Source of the DNA: Sphingosinicella sp041916975
GTDB taxonomy: Bacteria > Pseudomonadota > Alphaproteobacteria > Sphingomonadales > Sphingomonadaceae
Reading direction: 5' to 3'
Assembly (NCBI RefSeq): GCF_041916975.1
Contig: NZ_JAYRYK010000001.1
Span: 2,976,001-3,040,000, forward strand
DNA length: 64,000 nt
Positions within the stretch are counted from its first letter, which is position 1. Each line of letters begins with the position of its first letter. Position numbers and translations under genes: made by a program. The notes beneath the pieces were generated by a model, which ran no database searches, had not been told where the DNA came from, and was given only the letters and a program-made list of their open reading frames with translations. Below, piece after piece: positions 42,439 to 51,888 of this stretch.

Positions 42439-44295
42439 ATGTGCGGGATTTTCATCGCCTTCAATCACGCGGGTCTGGCGCATGCGCGGGACAAGGCGTT
42501 CGTGCGGGCGATTGCAACGGCAAGCCATCGCGGTCCAGACAATATCGATCATATCCGGGACGGTTTCTGTTTCTTAGGTCACAGCCGGCTATCGATAATT
42601 GATCTCGATGTCGCCTCGAACCAACCGTTCCGGTTTGAGCAACTTTTGATGACCTACAACGGCGAGATCTTTAACTATGAAGAGTTGCGCGCTGAGTTGC
42701 AACAACTCGGGCGCAGCTTCCGTACCGAATCCGACACCGAAGTGGTGATCCAAGCCTACGCACAATGGGGCGCCGAATGTTTCGCTCGACTGAACGGCAT
42801 GTGGTCGCTCGCAATATACGATACGGCTAAACGCGAGTTGACCGTTTCGCGGGACCGCTTCGGGCAGAAACCCTTGTTTCTGAGCCGTAATGGTTCGGAT
42901 GTTCTGTTCGCTAGCGAGTTTCAGCAACTGGCCGAGCTTGTCGACAGGCGCATCGACTATGGCCTCATACAGATGTTCCTCAAAGAAGGAACCTATGAAG
43001 GCGGCGGACGTACCTTCCTGGAAACGATCCAAGAGTTCCCAAAGGCTCATTATCTGAAGATATCGGCGTCAGGAACATGGGAAAGCAAGGCCTACTGGCA
43101 CTATCCAGACGGGGAGATTGCACTGACCGATAGTGACACTGTCGAGGCATTTTCCGAGTTGCTGAGCGATGCCGTGCGATTGCGGCTGCGCTCGGACGTT
43201 CCGTTCGGCTTGCTCCTGTCGGGCGGCGTCGACAGCACGCTTGTCGCACATTATGCACGGGAACATAGCGGCGAGACTAAGGGAGTTCCTGCCTTCACCT
43301 TTTCCTCTGGAGACTGCCATGACGAGAGAGGCTTCGCAGAAACGGTTGCCGACCGGTTGGATCTCGACCTGCATGTCAGGGTCCAGGAGCAGGAACCATC
43401 CGACTACAAGAGGCGCCTCAAGGCGCTGGTGCGCCACCTCGGGCGTGGCCATTCCTCGCCGGCGATCGTCTCTGTCGACTATCTCTACGAGTCGGTCGCG
43501 CGGAACGGCGTGCGTGTGGCGCTCGACGGCCAAGGCGCAGACGAATTGCTTGCTGGCTACAAAAGCTATTTCATGCTCGTCATTCCCTGGTATCTCGCGC
43601 GGGGCAAGTTCCGGCAGGCCTATCTTTGCTTCCGCGATCAGTTGCGTTTCGGTTTCGTCTCCGCGATCATCCTGTTCCTGCGAAACATACTGCCGTCGTC
43701 GCTCAAGAGGTTGATGCGCTGGGCTTATGGCTACGAACGGCTGTTCCGGGCCTATCGCGGGCCGAACCTTCCGCGCTGGCTCGATGTCGAGGATCATGTG
43801 GGGCGTAATCCCAACCTCCTCAACCGTTACTTGATATCGCAACACGATCTCGGGCTGGAGAATCTGCTCTATTATGGCGACATTGTCGCCATGCGGAGCA
43901 GCGTCGAAAACCGCTCACCGTTCATGGATCATCGCTTGGTCACGTTCGCTTTTCAGCACGACGACGGGCTCAAGCTTCAAGATGCCATTGACAAGTATGC
44001 GCTCCGCAAGTCACCGGCCTATAACTCCTATCGGGACGTGTTGGAGCGGGATAAGCTCGGCTTCTCGTCCGGTATCCTGCCGTCCACCAAAGCCTCGATG
44101 ATCACGGACCTGAGAGACTCGTCGATCCTTGATTGGCCGATCTTCAGCCACCGGATTCGCGACTTCGCAAGGTCGGATCAGTTGCTGCGCAGCAAATATG
44201 AACGGCTTCTGTTCCGCCTTTATCAGGTTCACATCTGGAACGAACTCTTTATCGAGGAAGCTGGCGGGAATTCGCCTGCTCTGGCATGCTCGTGA
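42439..44295 (+). CDS. asnB: asparagine synthetase B-like amidotransferase
   Basis: A 618-residue class II glutamine amidotransferase. Cys2 (MCGIFIAF) is the glutaminase nucleophile; SHRGPDN, LGHSRLSIIDL, TYNGEIFNYEELR and ESDTEVV complete the N-domain. The synthetase domain has the ATP PP-loop LLLSGGVDSTLVA (about residue 260) and ALDGQGADELLAGY. In polysaccharide loci AsnB homologues amidate sugar carboxylates (uronamides) rather than make asparagine; context favours that here. The C-terminus is slightly extended. A 32-bp gap separates it from the preceding gene. Confidence 0.85.
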   Translation: MCGIFIAFNHAGLAHARDKAFVRAIATASHRGPDNIDHIRDGFCFLGHSRLSIIDLDVASNQPFRFEQLLMTYNGEIFNYEELRAELQQLGRSFRTESDTEVVIQAYAQWGAECFARLNGMWSLAIYDTAKRELTVSRDRFGQKPLFLSRNGSDVLFASEFQQLAELVDRRIDYGLIQMFLKEGTYEGGGRTFLETIQEFPKAHYLKISASGTWESKAYWHYPDGEIALTDSDTVEAFSELLSDAVRLRLRSDVPFGLLLSGGVDSTLVAHYAREHSGETKGVPAFTFSSGDCHDERGFAETVADRLDLDLHVRVQEQEPSDYKRRLKALVRHLGRGHSSPAIVSVDYLYESVARNGVRVALDGQGADELLAGYKSYFMLVIPWYLARGKFRQAYLCFRDQLRFGFVSAIILFLRNILPSSLKRLMRWAYGYERLFRAYRGPNLPRWLDVEDHVGRNPNLLNRYLISQHDLGLENLLYYGDIVAMRSSVENRSPFMDHRLVTFAFQHDDGLKLQDAIDKYALRKSPAYNSYRDVLERDKLGFSSGILPSTKASMITDLRDSSILDWPIFSHRIRDFARSDQLLRSKYERLLFRLYQVHIWNELFIEEAGGNSPALACS

Positions 44296-44326
44296 ACTGG
44301 CGCCAGCTTCGAAAGTTGGGAAGCTT

Positions 44327-45049
44327 ATGATGAAAAACATGCTTTCGCTCGCACGATCGGCTCGCGTGCTCGCCCGGATCATGACGGGCCGCGACGTGTG
44401 GGTGTCGGCCAAACCGCAAGGCAAGCTGGCCTGGTGCGGCAATCCTTCCTACGGCGGATGGAAGTTGCCAGTGGATGGGATCGGCGGCCGGGTCGGCGTG
44501 ATCGATGCCGGTGTCGGCGAGGACCTGTCGTTTTCAGAGGATTTGATTAGCCGCTACGGTGCGAGTGTCGTGGCGCTCGATCCGACGCCGAAGGCTGCAC
44601 ACTACGTGCATTCTCGGGGCAATCCCGCGATCGACTTTGTCAATCATGGTCTCGCGCCAGAGGATGGGAAGGCGATCTTCTATCTTCCGTCGAACCGGAA
44701 TCATGTTAGCGGGTCGCTCAATGCCGAAAATCATCTCAAGGGCGGCGAACTCGAGGTTGAACTGAGCAGTCTAAGTACGGCCATCAGCCGGCTTCCTGAG
44801 TGCGATACACTGATCGTCAAGATGGATATCGAAGGCGCCGAGTTCGACCTGCTCGGGTCGGCGGACTTCCAGAGTTGCGCCATGGAGATCGACATCCTGT
44901 GCATTGAGTTTCATCACCGTTGGCCGAATTTCGGTGCGGCGCGCCTACGACAGGCTGTCGAGGCGCTGGAGGCGCTCGGCTTCTCTTGTGTCTGGCGCAA
45001 TACCGGAACCAACGAGGAGTTCACGTTTGCTCGGGCCGCAATGGTCTGA
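44327..45049 (+). CDS. FkbM-family methyltransferase
   Basis: A 240-residue SAM-dependent methyltransferase. The N-terminus has RVGVIDAGVGEDLSFSEDLISRYGASVVALDPTPKAAHYV (SAM-site glycines and acidic residue) and the family mark MDIEGAEFDLL lies near residue 172, followed by EIDILCIEFHH. FkbM enzymes O-methylate sugars or polyketides, so the repeat unit may carry an O-methyl group. ATG 44327 is used, with ATG 44330 next to it; longer readings run into asnB. Followed 31 bp later by a glycosyltransferase. Confidence 0.85.
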   Translation: MMKNMLSLARSARVLARIMTGRDVWVSAKPQGKLAWCGNPSYGGWKLPVDGIGGRVGVIDAGVGEDLSFSEDLISRYGASVVALDPTPKAAHYVHSRGNPAIDFVNHGLAPEDGKAIFYLPSNRNHVSGSLNAENHLKGGELEVELSSLSTAISRLPECDTLIVKMDIEGAEFDLLGSADFQSCAMEIDILCIEFHHRWPNFGAARLRQAVEALEALGFSCVWRNTGTNEEFTFARAAMV

Positions 45050-45080
45050 CCCAGATATCCCTCTAATTGCTGGTGCATTT

Positions 45081-46121
45081 ATGATTCTGGTGGTCCAGAA
45101 CCAACTCCCCCACTATCGCCGGGCTTTCTTCAATGCGCTCTGCGATGTCGATGAGGTCATCGTTCTTCATTCCGGCAAGCCAGTCGGGACCGACGGCGAG
45201 CGCTTCAAGGAACTGATCGTGCCGCAGCGGCAGTTCGGGCCGTTCAATCTTCAGATCGGCCTGAACGACGCCATCATGCGCCTCACGCCAACCACCGTCA
45301 TCGCTTCGGCGGACCTGCGCAACCTGTTGTCCTTCGTCGCGATGTTCCGATTCGAGCGACGGCTAAAGTGGGTTTGGTGGGGGCTCGACAAGGGGGCAAG
45401 CGCTCTGGCGCTGGCGGTGAAGACATGGCTCGTGCGCCGCGACAACCCGGTCGTCTTCTACAATCATGTTATCCGCGATGAGTTCCAGGCCCGCGGCCTT
45501 GCGCCTAACAGGCTCTTCGTCGCGAACAATACTTTCCACGTCGACAATCATCAGTCCTTTGCCGACACGGCTCCGAAGGATTGCTTCATTAATGTCGGAA
45601 CACTCGATCCGCGAAAGCGGAACGATGTGACGGTGCGCGCCTTTCGAACGGTGCTCGATAAGAGCGGCCGCGATCTCAAGCTGTATCTGATCGGCGAAGG
45701 CCGGGACCGGGAGGTGCTTGAGGCGCTGATCGCCGAACTTGATCTCGCCGGCAGCGTCATCCTGACCGGCAAGATTGAGGATCCAAAACGACTGGAGGGC
45801 TATTATGCCCGCACCATCGCGTCGGTTTCGTTCGGACAGGCCGGGCTGGCAGTGCTTCAGAGCATGGCGTTCGGTGTACCCTTTGTCACCAAGGCTGACG
45901 CCATCTCCGGGGGAGAGAAGCATAACATCATCAGCGGCCATAACGGCATCTTCTGCGACGGCGACCAAGGCGCGCTCGAAACCGCGATGCTCCGTTTGGT
46001 TGAAGATTCGGACTATGCGCGCAAACTGGGTCGAAACGCCTATGCTCACTATATCGAGAAGGCTTCGATTCAGGGTATGGTTGGCGGTTTCCGCGCTGCG
46101 CTCTCCTGTATGGAAGTCTGA
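45081..46121 (+). CDS. glycosyltransferase family 4-like
   Basis: A 346-residue GT-B enzyme. The acceptor half starts MILVVQNQLPHYRRAFFNALC and has PTTVIASADLRNLLSFVAMF. The donor half carries INVGTLDPRKRNDVTVRAF, YLIGEGRDREVLEALIAELDLAGSVILTGKIEDPKRL and AGLAVLQSMAFGVPFVTKADAISGGEKHNI, with the glutamine taking the usual E-x7-E acidic position. It probably adds one residue of the repeat unit. ATG 45081 gives the first strand at the N-terminus; an upstream reading overlaps fkbM. Confidence 0.82.
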   Translation: MILVVQNQLPHYRRAFFNALCDVDEVIVLHSGKPVGTDGERFKELIVPQRQFGPFNLQIGLNDAIMRLTPTTVIASADLRNLLSFVAMFRFERRLKWVWWGLDKGASALALAVKTWLVRRDNPVVFYNHVIRDEFQARGLAPNRLFVANNTFHVDNHQSFADTAPKDCFINVGTLDPRKRNDVTVRAFRTVLDKSGRDLKLYLIGEGRDREVLEALIAELDLAGSVILTGKIEDPKRLEGYYARTIASVSFGQAGLAVLQSMAFGVPFVTKADAISGGEKHNIISGHNGIFCDGDQGALETAMLRLVEDSDYARKLGRNAYAHYIEKASIQGMVGGFRAALSCMEV

Positions 46122-46123
46122 CC

Positions 46124-47251
46124 GTGGCGCATGTGCTTATCAACGGCATTAGTGCCAAGTCGGGCGGCGGCAGGAGCATCCTGACCAACTTCCTATCGGT
46201 TCTGAATGCCAGGGGATCAAAGCATCGTTTCAGCGTCACAGTGCCCGATGCGGAGAGCTATGCGACTTTCGCCTCGGCGAATGTTCGGCTGCTTCCGATG
46301 CCGGTGTTGAGCAAGACCATGCTGCTTCCGCTAGCGGCGAGCACGGCGTTGCCGCGCATGATCCGCCGGCACTGCTGTGATCTGGTCTTCAATCTCGCTG
46401 ACATACCCATCAGAACGCGGACGACGCAGATTTTTCTGTTCGACTGGCCACATGCCGCTTACCCGCAGTCGCCGGCCTGGAAGCGCGGGGATTTCGCGGA
46501 CACCGTCAAGCGGCGAATGAAGCTCCATTTCTTTCGTTCTTATCTTCGGTACATCGACGTGATGATCGCGCAGGGGCCGGCTATTCGCGACCGACTGATG
46601 TCGCTGTACGGCATCGACCGGATGCCGGTCGTCCCCAATGCCGTGTCGCTCGATAATCTCTCGGCCGTAGGGTCCTACGACTTCGCTCTCGGCGGCGGTT
46701 TCAAGCTGCTGTGCCTCAGTCACTATTACTCACACAAGAATTTGGAAATCTTCGTCCCCCTCGCCGAACTGATTCGAGAGCGGCAGCTCGACCTGAAGAT
46801 CGTCATCACCATTGATGCCGGCCAGGGGCAGGGTGCGCACGAACTGCTCACCACGATTGCGGAACGCAAGCTCGGCGATATCATCATCAACGTCGGTCCG
46901 GTACCGATGGCAAGAGTGCCAGGCCTCTACCGCCAGACCGACGCGCTACTGCTGCCGACGCTGCTCGAATCCTTCTCGGGCACCTATGTCGAGGCAATGT
47001 TTCACGGCAAGCCGATCTTCACCAGCCACTACGAGTTCGCGCTGGATGTGTGCAAGGATGCAGCCTTCTATTTCGATCCGCTGGACGCTGGCGATATACT
47101 AGACAAGGTCGGCTTCGCCTTCGTCCATCCAGAGGAGCGCGCGAAAAGAGTTGCGGAGGGTCGGCGCTTGCTCGAAGGAATGATGAACTGGAACCAAGCC
47201 TTTGACGCCTACCTTGCCCTCATCGACGAGACACTTGCAGAGCAGCCATGA
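46124..47251 (+). CDS. glycosyltransferase family 4 (mannosyltransferase-like)
   Basis: A 375-residue GT4 enzyme. Acceptor domain: NGISAKSGGGRSILTNFLSVLN, the SKSGGGRS glycine loop, and a SYLRYIDVMIAQGPAIRDRLMSLYGI helix. Donor domain: FKLLCLSHYYSHKNLEIFVPLAELI, and LLLPTLLESFSGTYVEAMFHGKPIFTS with the E-x7-E pair (ESFSGTYVE). It starts with GTG 46124, two bases after the previous stop, and its own stop overlaps the next start (ATGA). Confidence 0.83.
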   Translation: MAHVLINGISAKSGGGRSILTNFLSVLNARGSKHRFSVTVPDAESYATFASANVRLLPMPVLSKTMLLPLAASTALPRMIRRHCCDLVFNLADIPIRTRTTQIFLFDWPHAAYPQSPAWKRGDFADTVKRRMKLHFFRSYLRYIDVMIAQGPAIRDRLMSLYGIDRMPVVPNAVSLDNLSAVGSYDFALGGGFKLLCLSHYYSHKNLEIFVPLAELIRERQLDLKIVITIDAGQGQGAHELLTTIAERKLGDIIINVGPVPMARVPGLYRQTDALLLPTLLESFSGTYVEAMFHGKPIFTSHYEFALDVCKDAAFYFDPLDAGDILDKVGFAFVHPEERAKRVAEGRRLLEGMMNWNQAFDAYLALIDETLAEQP

Positions 47252-48384
47252 CAAGAGCCTATCGGATCTGCACTTCCTGCGTGATGGACACCAGCGACCG
47301 GATGATCCGGTTCGACGACAAGGGTGTCTGCGACCATTGCAACAATTATTATTGCCATACTCTGTCCAACTGGCACACCGATGCGCGCGGCCGGCAGGAA
47401 CTCGACCGGATGGTGAGCGCCGTCCGCGCGGCGGGCAAAGGCGAGGATTTCGATTGCATCATCGGCATGAGTGGTGGGATCGATAGCTCCTACCTCACCT
47501 ATATCGCAAAGGCGGAACTTGGGTTGCGGCCACTGGTGTTCCATGTTGATGCGGGATGGAACTCCCAGGTTGCGGTCAACAATATCGAACGTCTTGTCGA
47601 TGGGCTCGGACTGGACCTGTTCACAGAGGTCATCAACTGGGAGGAGATGAAGGATCTCCAGCTTGCGTTCCTCCGTTCCGGCGTGTCGCATATCGACGCA
47701 CCGCAGGATCATGCCTTCTTCGCGACCATGTACAAGTTCGCGACGCAGCATAAGGTCAAATATATCCTGACCGGCGCGAATCTTTCGACCGAATGCGTTC
47801 GTAACCCGGTCGAGTGGATGTACTACCAGTCCGATTCGCGCCAGCTGCGCGACATCCATGCCAAATTCGGATCGCGCCCGCTCAAGACCTATCCGACGAC
47901 CTCGATCCTCTGGCACAAGTTGTGGCTGCCCTATGTCAAGGGCATCAAGGTGCTGAAACCGCTCAACTACGTGCCCTACATCAAGGAGGAGGCGAAGGCG
48001 CTGCTTATCGAGCGGTTCGCCTGGCAGCCCTACCCGCAGAAGCATTTCGAATCCCGCTTCACAAAATTCTACGAAAGCTACTGGTTGCCCAAGCGCTTCG
48101 GTTATGACGTTCGCCGCGTGCAGTTCTCCAGCCTGATCCTGACCGGGCAAATGACGCGCGAGGAGGCGGTCGCAGAGCTGGAGAAGCCGCCCTACGACCA
48201 GCAGGCCATCGGGCAAGAAGTCGAATTTGTAGCGAACAAGCTCGGCATCAGCATCGGCGAACTGGAAAGTTATATGGCGCTGCCGCTCAAGAGTTATCGT
48301 GACTACAAGAACCAGCGTCAGATTTACGATCTGGGCGCGCGCGTGATGCGGGTGCTGGGGCTGGAAATTGGCGGTAAGCGATGA
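47248..48384 (+). CDS. N-acetyl sugar amidotransferase (WbpG/PseA-like)
   Basis: A 378-residue ATP-dependent synthetase of the N-type PP-loop group. N-terminal zinc cysteines CTSCVMD and CDHCNNYY, the PP-loop GMSGGIDSSYLTYI (about residue 73), FHVDAGWNSQVAVNNIERL, and LTGANLSTECVRNPVEWMYY. In WbpG-type systems it takes ammonia from a dedicated HisH/HisF-like pair and converts a sugar acetamido group to an acetamidino group. The two genes after it are exactly that pair, and all three are joined by 4-bp or near-zero gaps. Confidence 0.88.
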   Translation: MTRAYRICTSCVMDTSDRMIRFDDKGVCDHCNNYYCHTLSNWHTDARGRQELDRMVSAVRAAGKGEDFDCIIGMSGGIDSSYLTYIAKAELGLRPLVFHVDAGWNSQVAVNNIERLVDGLGLDLFTEVINWEEMKDLQLAFLRSGVSHIDAPQDHAFFATMYKFATQHKVKYILTGANLSTECVRNPVEWMYYQSDSRQLRDIHAKFGSRPLKTYPTTSILWHKLWLPYVKGIKVLKPLNYVPYIKEEAKALLIERFAWQPYPQKHFESRFTKFYESYWLPKRFGYDVRRVQFSSLILTGQMTREEAVAELEKPPYDQQAIGQEVEFVANKLGISIGELESYMALPLKSYRDYKNQRQIYDLGARVMRVLGLEIGGKR

Positions 48385-48992
48385 TCGCGCTCGTTGACTA
48401 TGGACTGGGGAATATTCGCGCCTTTGCGAATATCTACCGTCAGCTCAACATCCCGGTCGCGATCGTCGACAGGCCCGGCGATCTGCTGAAAGCGCGCAAA
48501 ATCATCCTGCCCGGCGTCGGCGCGTTCGACTGGGCGATGGAACAACTCAACCGCTCGGGCCTGCGCGACGCGCTCGACCTTCAGGTGCGCGACCGCAAGG
48601 TGGACGTGCTCGGCGTTTGCGTCGGGATGCAGATGATGGCCTTGCGCAGCGAGGAAGGCGAACTGGCCGGGCTCGGCTGGATCGATGCCGAAGTGCTGCG
48701 GTTCGACATCGCCACGCTCCGGCAGCAGACGCAATTGCCGCACATGGGCTGGAACCATGTGCGTCTGATTGGCGAAAATCCGCTGTTCCAGCAACTCGAC
48801 GATTCGCAATTCTACTTCCTGCACAGCTACTTCATGCAGCCGACCGATCCCGCTGACACGCTCGCAGTCGCCGACTATGGCGTCGAGTTTACGGCGGCTG
48901 TCGGCTCCGGCAATGTCTACGGCACGCAATTCCATCCCGAGAAGAGCCACGCTTGGGGTATTCGCCTGCTGCAGAATTTTGCCGAGCTCTGA
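48381..48992 (+). CDS. hisH: HisH-like glutamine amidotransferase subunit (sugar amidination)
   Basis: A 203-residue class I glutaminase. Nucleophile Cys in LGVCVGMQMM (about residue 82), and the catalytic His-Glu in TQFHPEKSH (about 184-188); the opening IALVDYGLGNIRAF is a HisH signature. It would pass ammonia to the following HisF-like subunit. Because it sits behind a WbpG-like gene in a polysaccharide locus and no other his genes are near, it is the specialised HisH2 type rather than the histidine enzyme. ATGA overlap with wbpG-like gene. Confidence 0.87.
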   Translation: MIALVDYGLGNIRAFANIYRQLNIPVAIVDRPGDLLKARKIILPGVGAFDWAMEQLNRSGLRDALDLQVRDRKVDVLGVCVGMQMMALRSEEGELAGLGWIDAEVLRFDIATLRQQTQLPHMGWNHVRLIGENPLFQQLDDSQFYFLHSYFMQPTDPADTLAVADYGVEFTAAVGSGNVYGTQFHPEKSHAWGIRLLQNFAEL

Positions 48993-48994
48993 TC

Positions 48995-49777
48995 ATGCTG
49001 CGTGCCCGCATCATTCCCTGCCTGCTCATTCATGAGGGCGGACTGGTGAAAACCACCCGTTTCGGTGACCCGAAATATGTCGGCGACCCGATCAACGCGG
49101 TCCGCATTCTGAACGAGAAGGAAGTCGACGAACTGATGGTGGTCGATATCGACGCCAGCCCCCACGACCGTGAGCCAAACTATCAGCTTATTGCCAATCT
49201 TGCCAATGAGTGCCGGATGCCGCTCTGCTACGGCGGTGGCGTCAAGACCACTGGGCAGATCGAGCGCATCATCGCGCTCGGTGTCGAGAAGGTCGCGCTC
49301 AGCGCGGCCGCCGTCGAAAATCCCCAGATCGTTCGAGAGGCAGCCCGGCGTGTCGGGAGCCAGAGCGTGGTGGTGGTGCTAGACGTCAAGAGATTCGGCC
49401 TGCTGCGGCGGCCGGAGATTGTCACCTACAATGCCACCAAACGAAGCGGTCTCGATCCGGTCGAGTTTGCTCGCCGTGTCGAGCAACTCGGGGCCGGCGA
49501 GATCGTGCTCAATAATGTTGATCGCGACGGCGAGATGAAGGGTTATGACAAGGACTTGGTCCGCCAGATCCGGAACGCGACAAGCCTGCCGCTCACAGCA
49601 CTCGGTGGCGCGGGCTCTCTCGACGATATTCGCGATCTGATCGCGCAGCATCATATTATCGGAGCAGCCGCCGGCAGCCTGTTCGTTTTCAAGGGTAAAT
49701 ACCGGGCGGTCCTCATCAACTATCCGAACCGCGAGGAAAAGCGCGCGCTCTTCGGCAACGCGAGGGCCATGCCATGA
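48995..49777 (+). CDS. hisF: HisF-like cyclase subunit (sugar amidination)
   Basis: A 260-residue TIM-barrel protein. HisF-like marks: RIIPCLLIHEGGLVKTTRF, MVVDIDAS with the first catalytic-position aspartate, PLCYGGGVKT, KVALSAAAVENP, VEQLGAGEIVLNNVDRDGEMKGYD with the second aspartate region, and ALGGAGSLDDI. The genuine histidine enzyme reads LTSIDRDGT; here NNVDRDGEM replaces it, as in WbpG-associated HisF2. It probably serves as the ammonia channel to the amidotransferase. ATG 48995 is used; upstream codons overlap hisH. Confidence 0.87.
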   Translation: MLRARIIPCLLIHEGGLVKTTRFGDPKYVGDPINAVRILNEKEVDELMVVDIDASPHDREPNYQLIANLANECRMPLCYGGGVKTTGQIERIIALGVEKVALSAAAVENPQIVREAARRVGSQSVVVVLDVKRFGLLRRPEIVTYNATKRSGLDPVEFARRVEQLGAGEIVLNNVDRDGEMKGYDKDLVRQIRNATSLPLTALGGAGSLDDIRDLIAQHHIIGAAAGSLFVFKGKYRAVLINYPNREEKRALFGNARAMP

Positions 49778-51888
49778 AGCAGGTATTGCAGAGTCTGAAC
49801 GATGGGACGACCGAGATCGCTGAGGTGCCGGTGCCACGCATCAAATCGGGCCAGCTGCTGATCGAGACCAGCAAGACTCTAGTGTCGGCTGGCACCGAGC
49901 GGATGCTGGTCGAGTTCGGCAAGGGCAATTGGCTCCAGAAGGCCCGCCAGCAGCCGGATAAGGTTCGGATGGTGCTCGATAAGCTCCGTACCGACGGCGT
50001 GCTGCCCACGATTGATGCCGTGCTCAATAAGCTCGATCAGCCGCTGCCGCTCGGCTACTGCAATGTCGGCCGTGTCGTCGAAGTTGGAGCGGCCCTAGCC
50101 GGCTTCGAACCCGGCGACCGGGTCATCAGCAACGGCAAGCATGCCGAGGTTGTGGGCGTACCCATCAACTTGTGTGCCCGTGTGCCGGAAAGCGTCAGCG
50201 ATGATGAGGCGGCATTCACCGTGCTCGGTGCGATCGCGCTCCAGGGTGTCCGGCTGGCGCAGCCGACGCTCGGCGAGACGGTCGTTGTCACCGGCCTTGG
50301 ACTGGTCGGGTTGATTACCGTGCAACTGCTGCGTGCCAATGGCTGCCGTGTGTTAGGCCTCGATTTCGATGAACGCAAACTGGCGCTCGCGCGAGAATTC
50401 GGTGCAGAGGTAGTGAACCTCGCCGCCGGTCAAGATCCGGTGACGACCGCTTGGCAATATTCGCGGCAGCGCGGTGTTGATGCCGTTATCGTCACTGCCG
50501 CGACGTCGAGTAGCGAACCGATACACCAAGCGGCAACCATGTGCCGCAAGCGCGGCCGTATCGTTCTGGTCGGTGTCACCGGACTGGAGCTGTCGCGCGA
50601 CGACTTCTTCAAGAAGGAACTGACCTTCCAGGTGTCGGCCTCCTACGGGCCGGGTCGTTACGATCCCAATTATGAGGAGAAGGGGCAGGACTATCCGGTC
50701 GGCTTCGTGCGCTGGACCGAACAGCGCAACTTCGAGGCAGTGCTCGACATGATGGCGGACAAGCGGATCGACGTGCGGCCGCTGATCTCTCACCGCTTCG
50801 GCATCGCCGAGGCGGACAAGGCCTATGACCTCATCAGCGGTTCCGAACCGTCGCTCGGTATCGTGCTCGACTATCCAGGTATCAGGATCGATACTACGGC
50901 GCGGACAGTGCCGCTGGTCCAGACCATGCCGACCGGCGCCGCGCCGTCGATCAGCGTCATCGGGGCGGGCAACTATGCCTCCGCCATCCTGCTGCCAGCA
51001 TTCAGAAAGACCGGCGCGCACCTACGCTCCATCGCCTCGAGCGGCGGCGTCACCGGGCTGCACGCTGGCCGGAAGTTCGGTTTCGCCGAAACGACCACCG
51101 ACAGCGATCACATCTTCGCCGACCCCGGCACCGATGCTGTCGTCATCACGACGCAGCACGATAGCCACGCTCATTTCGTGCGCAAGGCTCTGGCTGCGGG
51201 CAAGCATGTCTTCGTCGAGAAGCCGCTGTGCCTGACCCTCGCCGAGCTGGCCGCAATCGAGGCCGATTATGGTGCTGCGGCCGATGCCGGGCGGGCGCCC
51301 TGTCTGATGGTTGGCTTCAACCGGCGTTTCGCACCGCATGTCCAGCGGATGAAGTCGATGCTCGCCGTGATCAACGAGCCGCGCGCCTTCGTGATGACAG
51401 TGAATGCCGGGGCCATTCCGGCGGACCACTGGACGCAGGATCAGGCGGCGGGCGGTGGCCGCCTTGTCGGAGAGGCATGCCACTTCATCGATCTGCTCCG
51501 CTACTTGGCGGGTGCGCCGGTCACCGGTTGGAGCCGATCGGCGATGCAGTCGCCGCTCGCAGACACCGTCAGCATCCAATTGGAGTTCGCTGATGGATCG
51601 ATCGGCACGGTCCACTATCTCGCTAATGGCAACAAGGCGGTTTCGAAAGAGCGCCTTGAGGTCTTCACCAGTGGCCGCATCCTGCAACTCGACAACTTCC
51701 GCACGTTGACGGCGCATGGCTGGTCGCGCGCCAAAACGATGCGCCTGTGGCGGCAGGACAAGGGTCAGTCGGCCTGTACGCAGGCCTTCGTCGATGCGGT
51801 TGCCAAAGGCGGGCCCCCGCCGATCGCCATCGACGAAATCTTCGAGGTCAGCCGCCTTTCCATCGAGATCGCCGGGGGCGGCCGTTGA
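49774..51888 (+). CDS. two-domain oxidoreductase: zinc-type alcohol dehydrogenase plus Gfo/Idh/MocA
   Basis: A 704-residue fusion. Residues about 1-365 are a medium-chain dehydrogenase (GYCNVGRVVEVGAALAGFEPGDRVISNGKHAEVV, TVLGAIALQGVRLAQPTLGETVVVTGLGLVGLITVQLL with the NAD glycine loop). Residues about 385-700 are a Gfo/Idh/MocA oxidoreductase (ISVIGAGNYASAILLPAFRKTG, KALAAGKHVFVEKPLCLT with the EKP lysine, and GRLVGEACHFIDLLRYLAG). This bi-domain protein is regularly found beside heparinase II/III genes in sugar loci, as here. Reaction unknown; probably oxidation or reduction of a nucleotide or lipid-linked sugar. ATGA overlap with hisF. Confidence 0.85.
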   Translation: MKQVLQSLNDGTTEIAEVPVPRIKSGQLLIETSKTLVSAGTERMLVEFGKGNWLQKARQQPDKVRMVLDKLRTDGVLPTIDAVLNKLDQPLPLGYCNVGRVVEVGAALAGFEPGDRVISNGKHAEVVGVPINLCARVPESVSDDEAAFTVLGAIALQGVRLAQPTLGETVVVTGLGLVGLITVQLLRANGCRVLGLDFDERKLALAREFGAEVVNLAAGQDPVTTAWQYSRQRGVDAVIVTAATSSSEPIHQAATMCRKRGRIVLVGVTGLELSRDDFFKKELTFQVSASYGPGRYDPNYEEKGQDYPVGFVRWTEQRNFEAVLDMMADKRIDVRPLISHRFGIAEADKAYDLISGSEPSLGIVLDYPGIRIDTTARTVPLVQTMPTGAAPSISVIGAGNYASAILLPAFRKTGAHLRSIASSGGVTGLHAGRKFGFAETTTDSDHIFADPGTDAVVITTQHDSHAHFVRKALAAGKHVFVEKPLCLTLAELAAIEADYGAAADAGRAPCLMVGFNRRFAPHVQRMKSMLAVINEPRAFVMTVNAGAIPADHWTQDQAAGGGRLVGEACHFIDLLRYLAGAPVTGWSRSAMQSPLADTVSIQLEFADGSIGTVHYLANGNKAVSKERLEVFTSGRILQLDNFRTLTAHGWSRAKTMRLWRQDKGQSACTQAFVDAVAKGGPPPIAIDEIFEVSRLSIEIAGGGR

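Noticed and set aside
48381..49777. hisH and hisF as part of a histidine operon
   Set aside because: No other his genes are nearby; they follow a WbpG-like gene by overlap and HisF carries the NNVDRDGEM variant, so they belong to sugar amidination.
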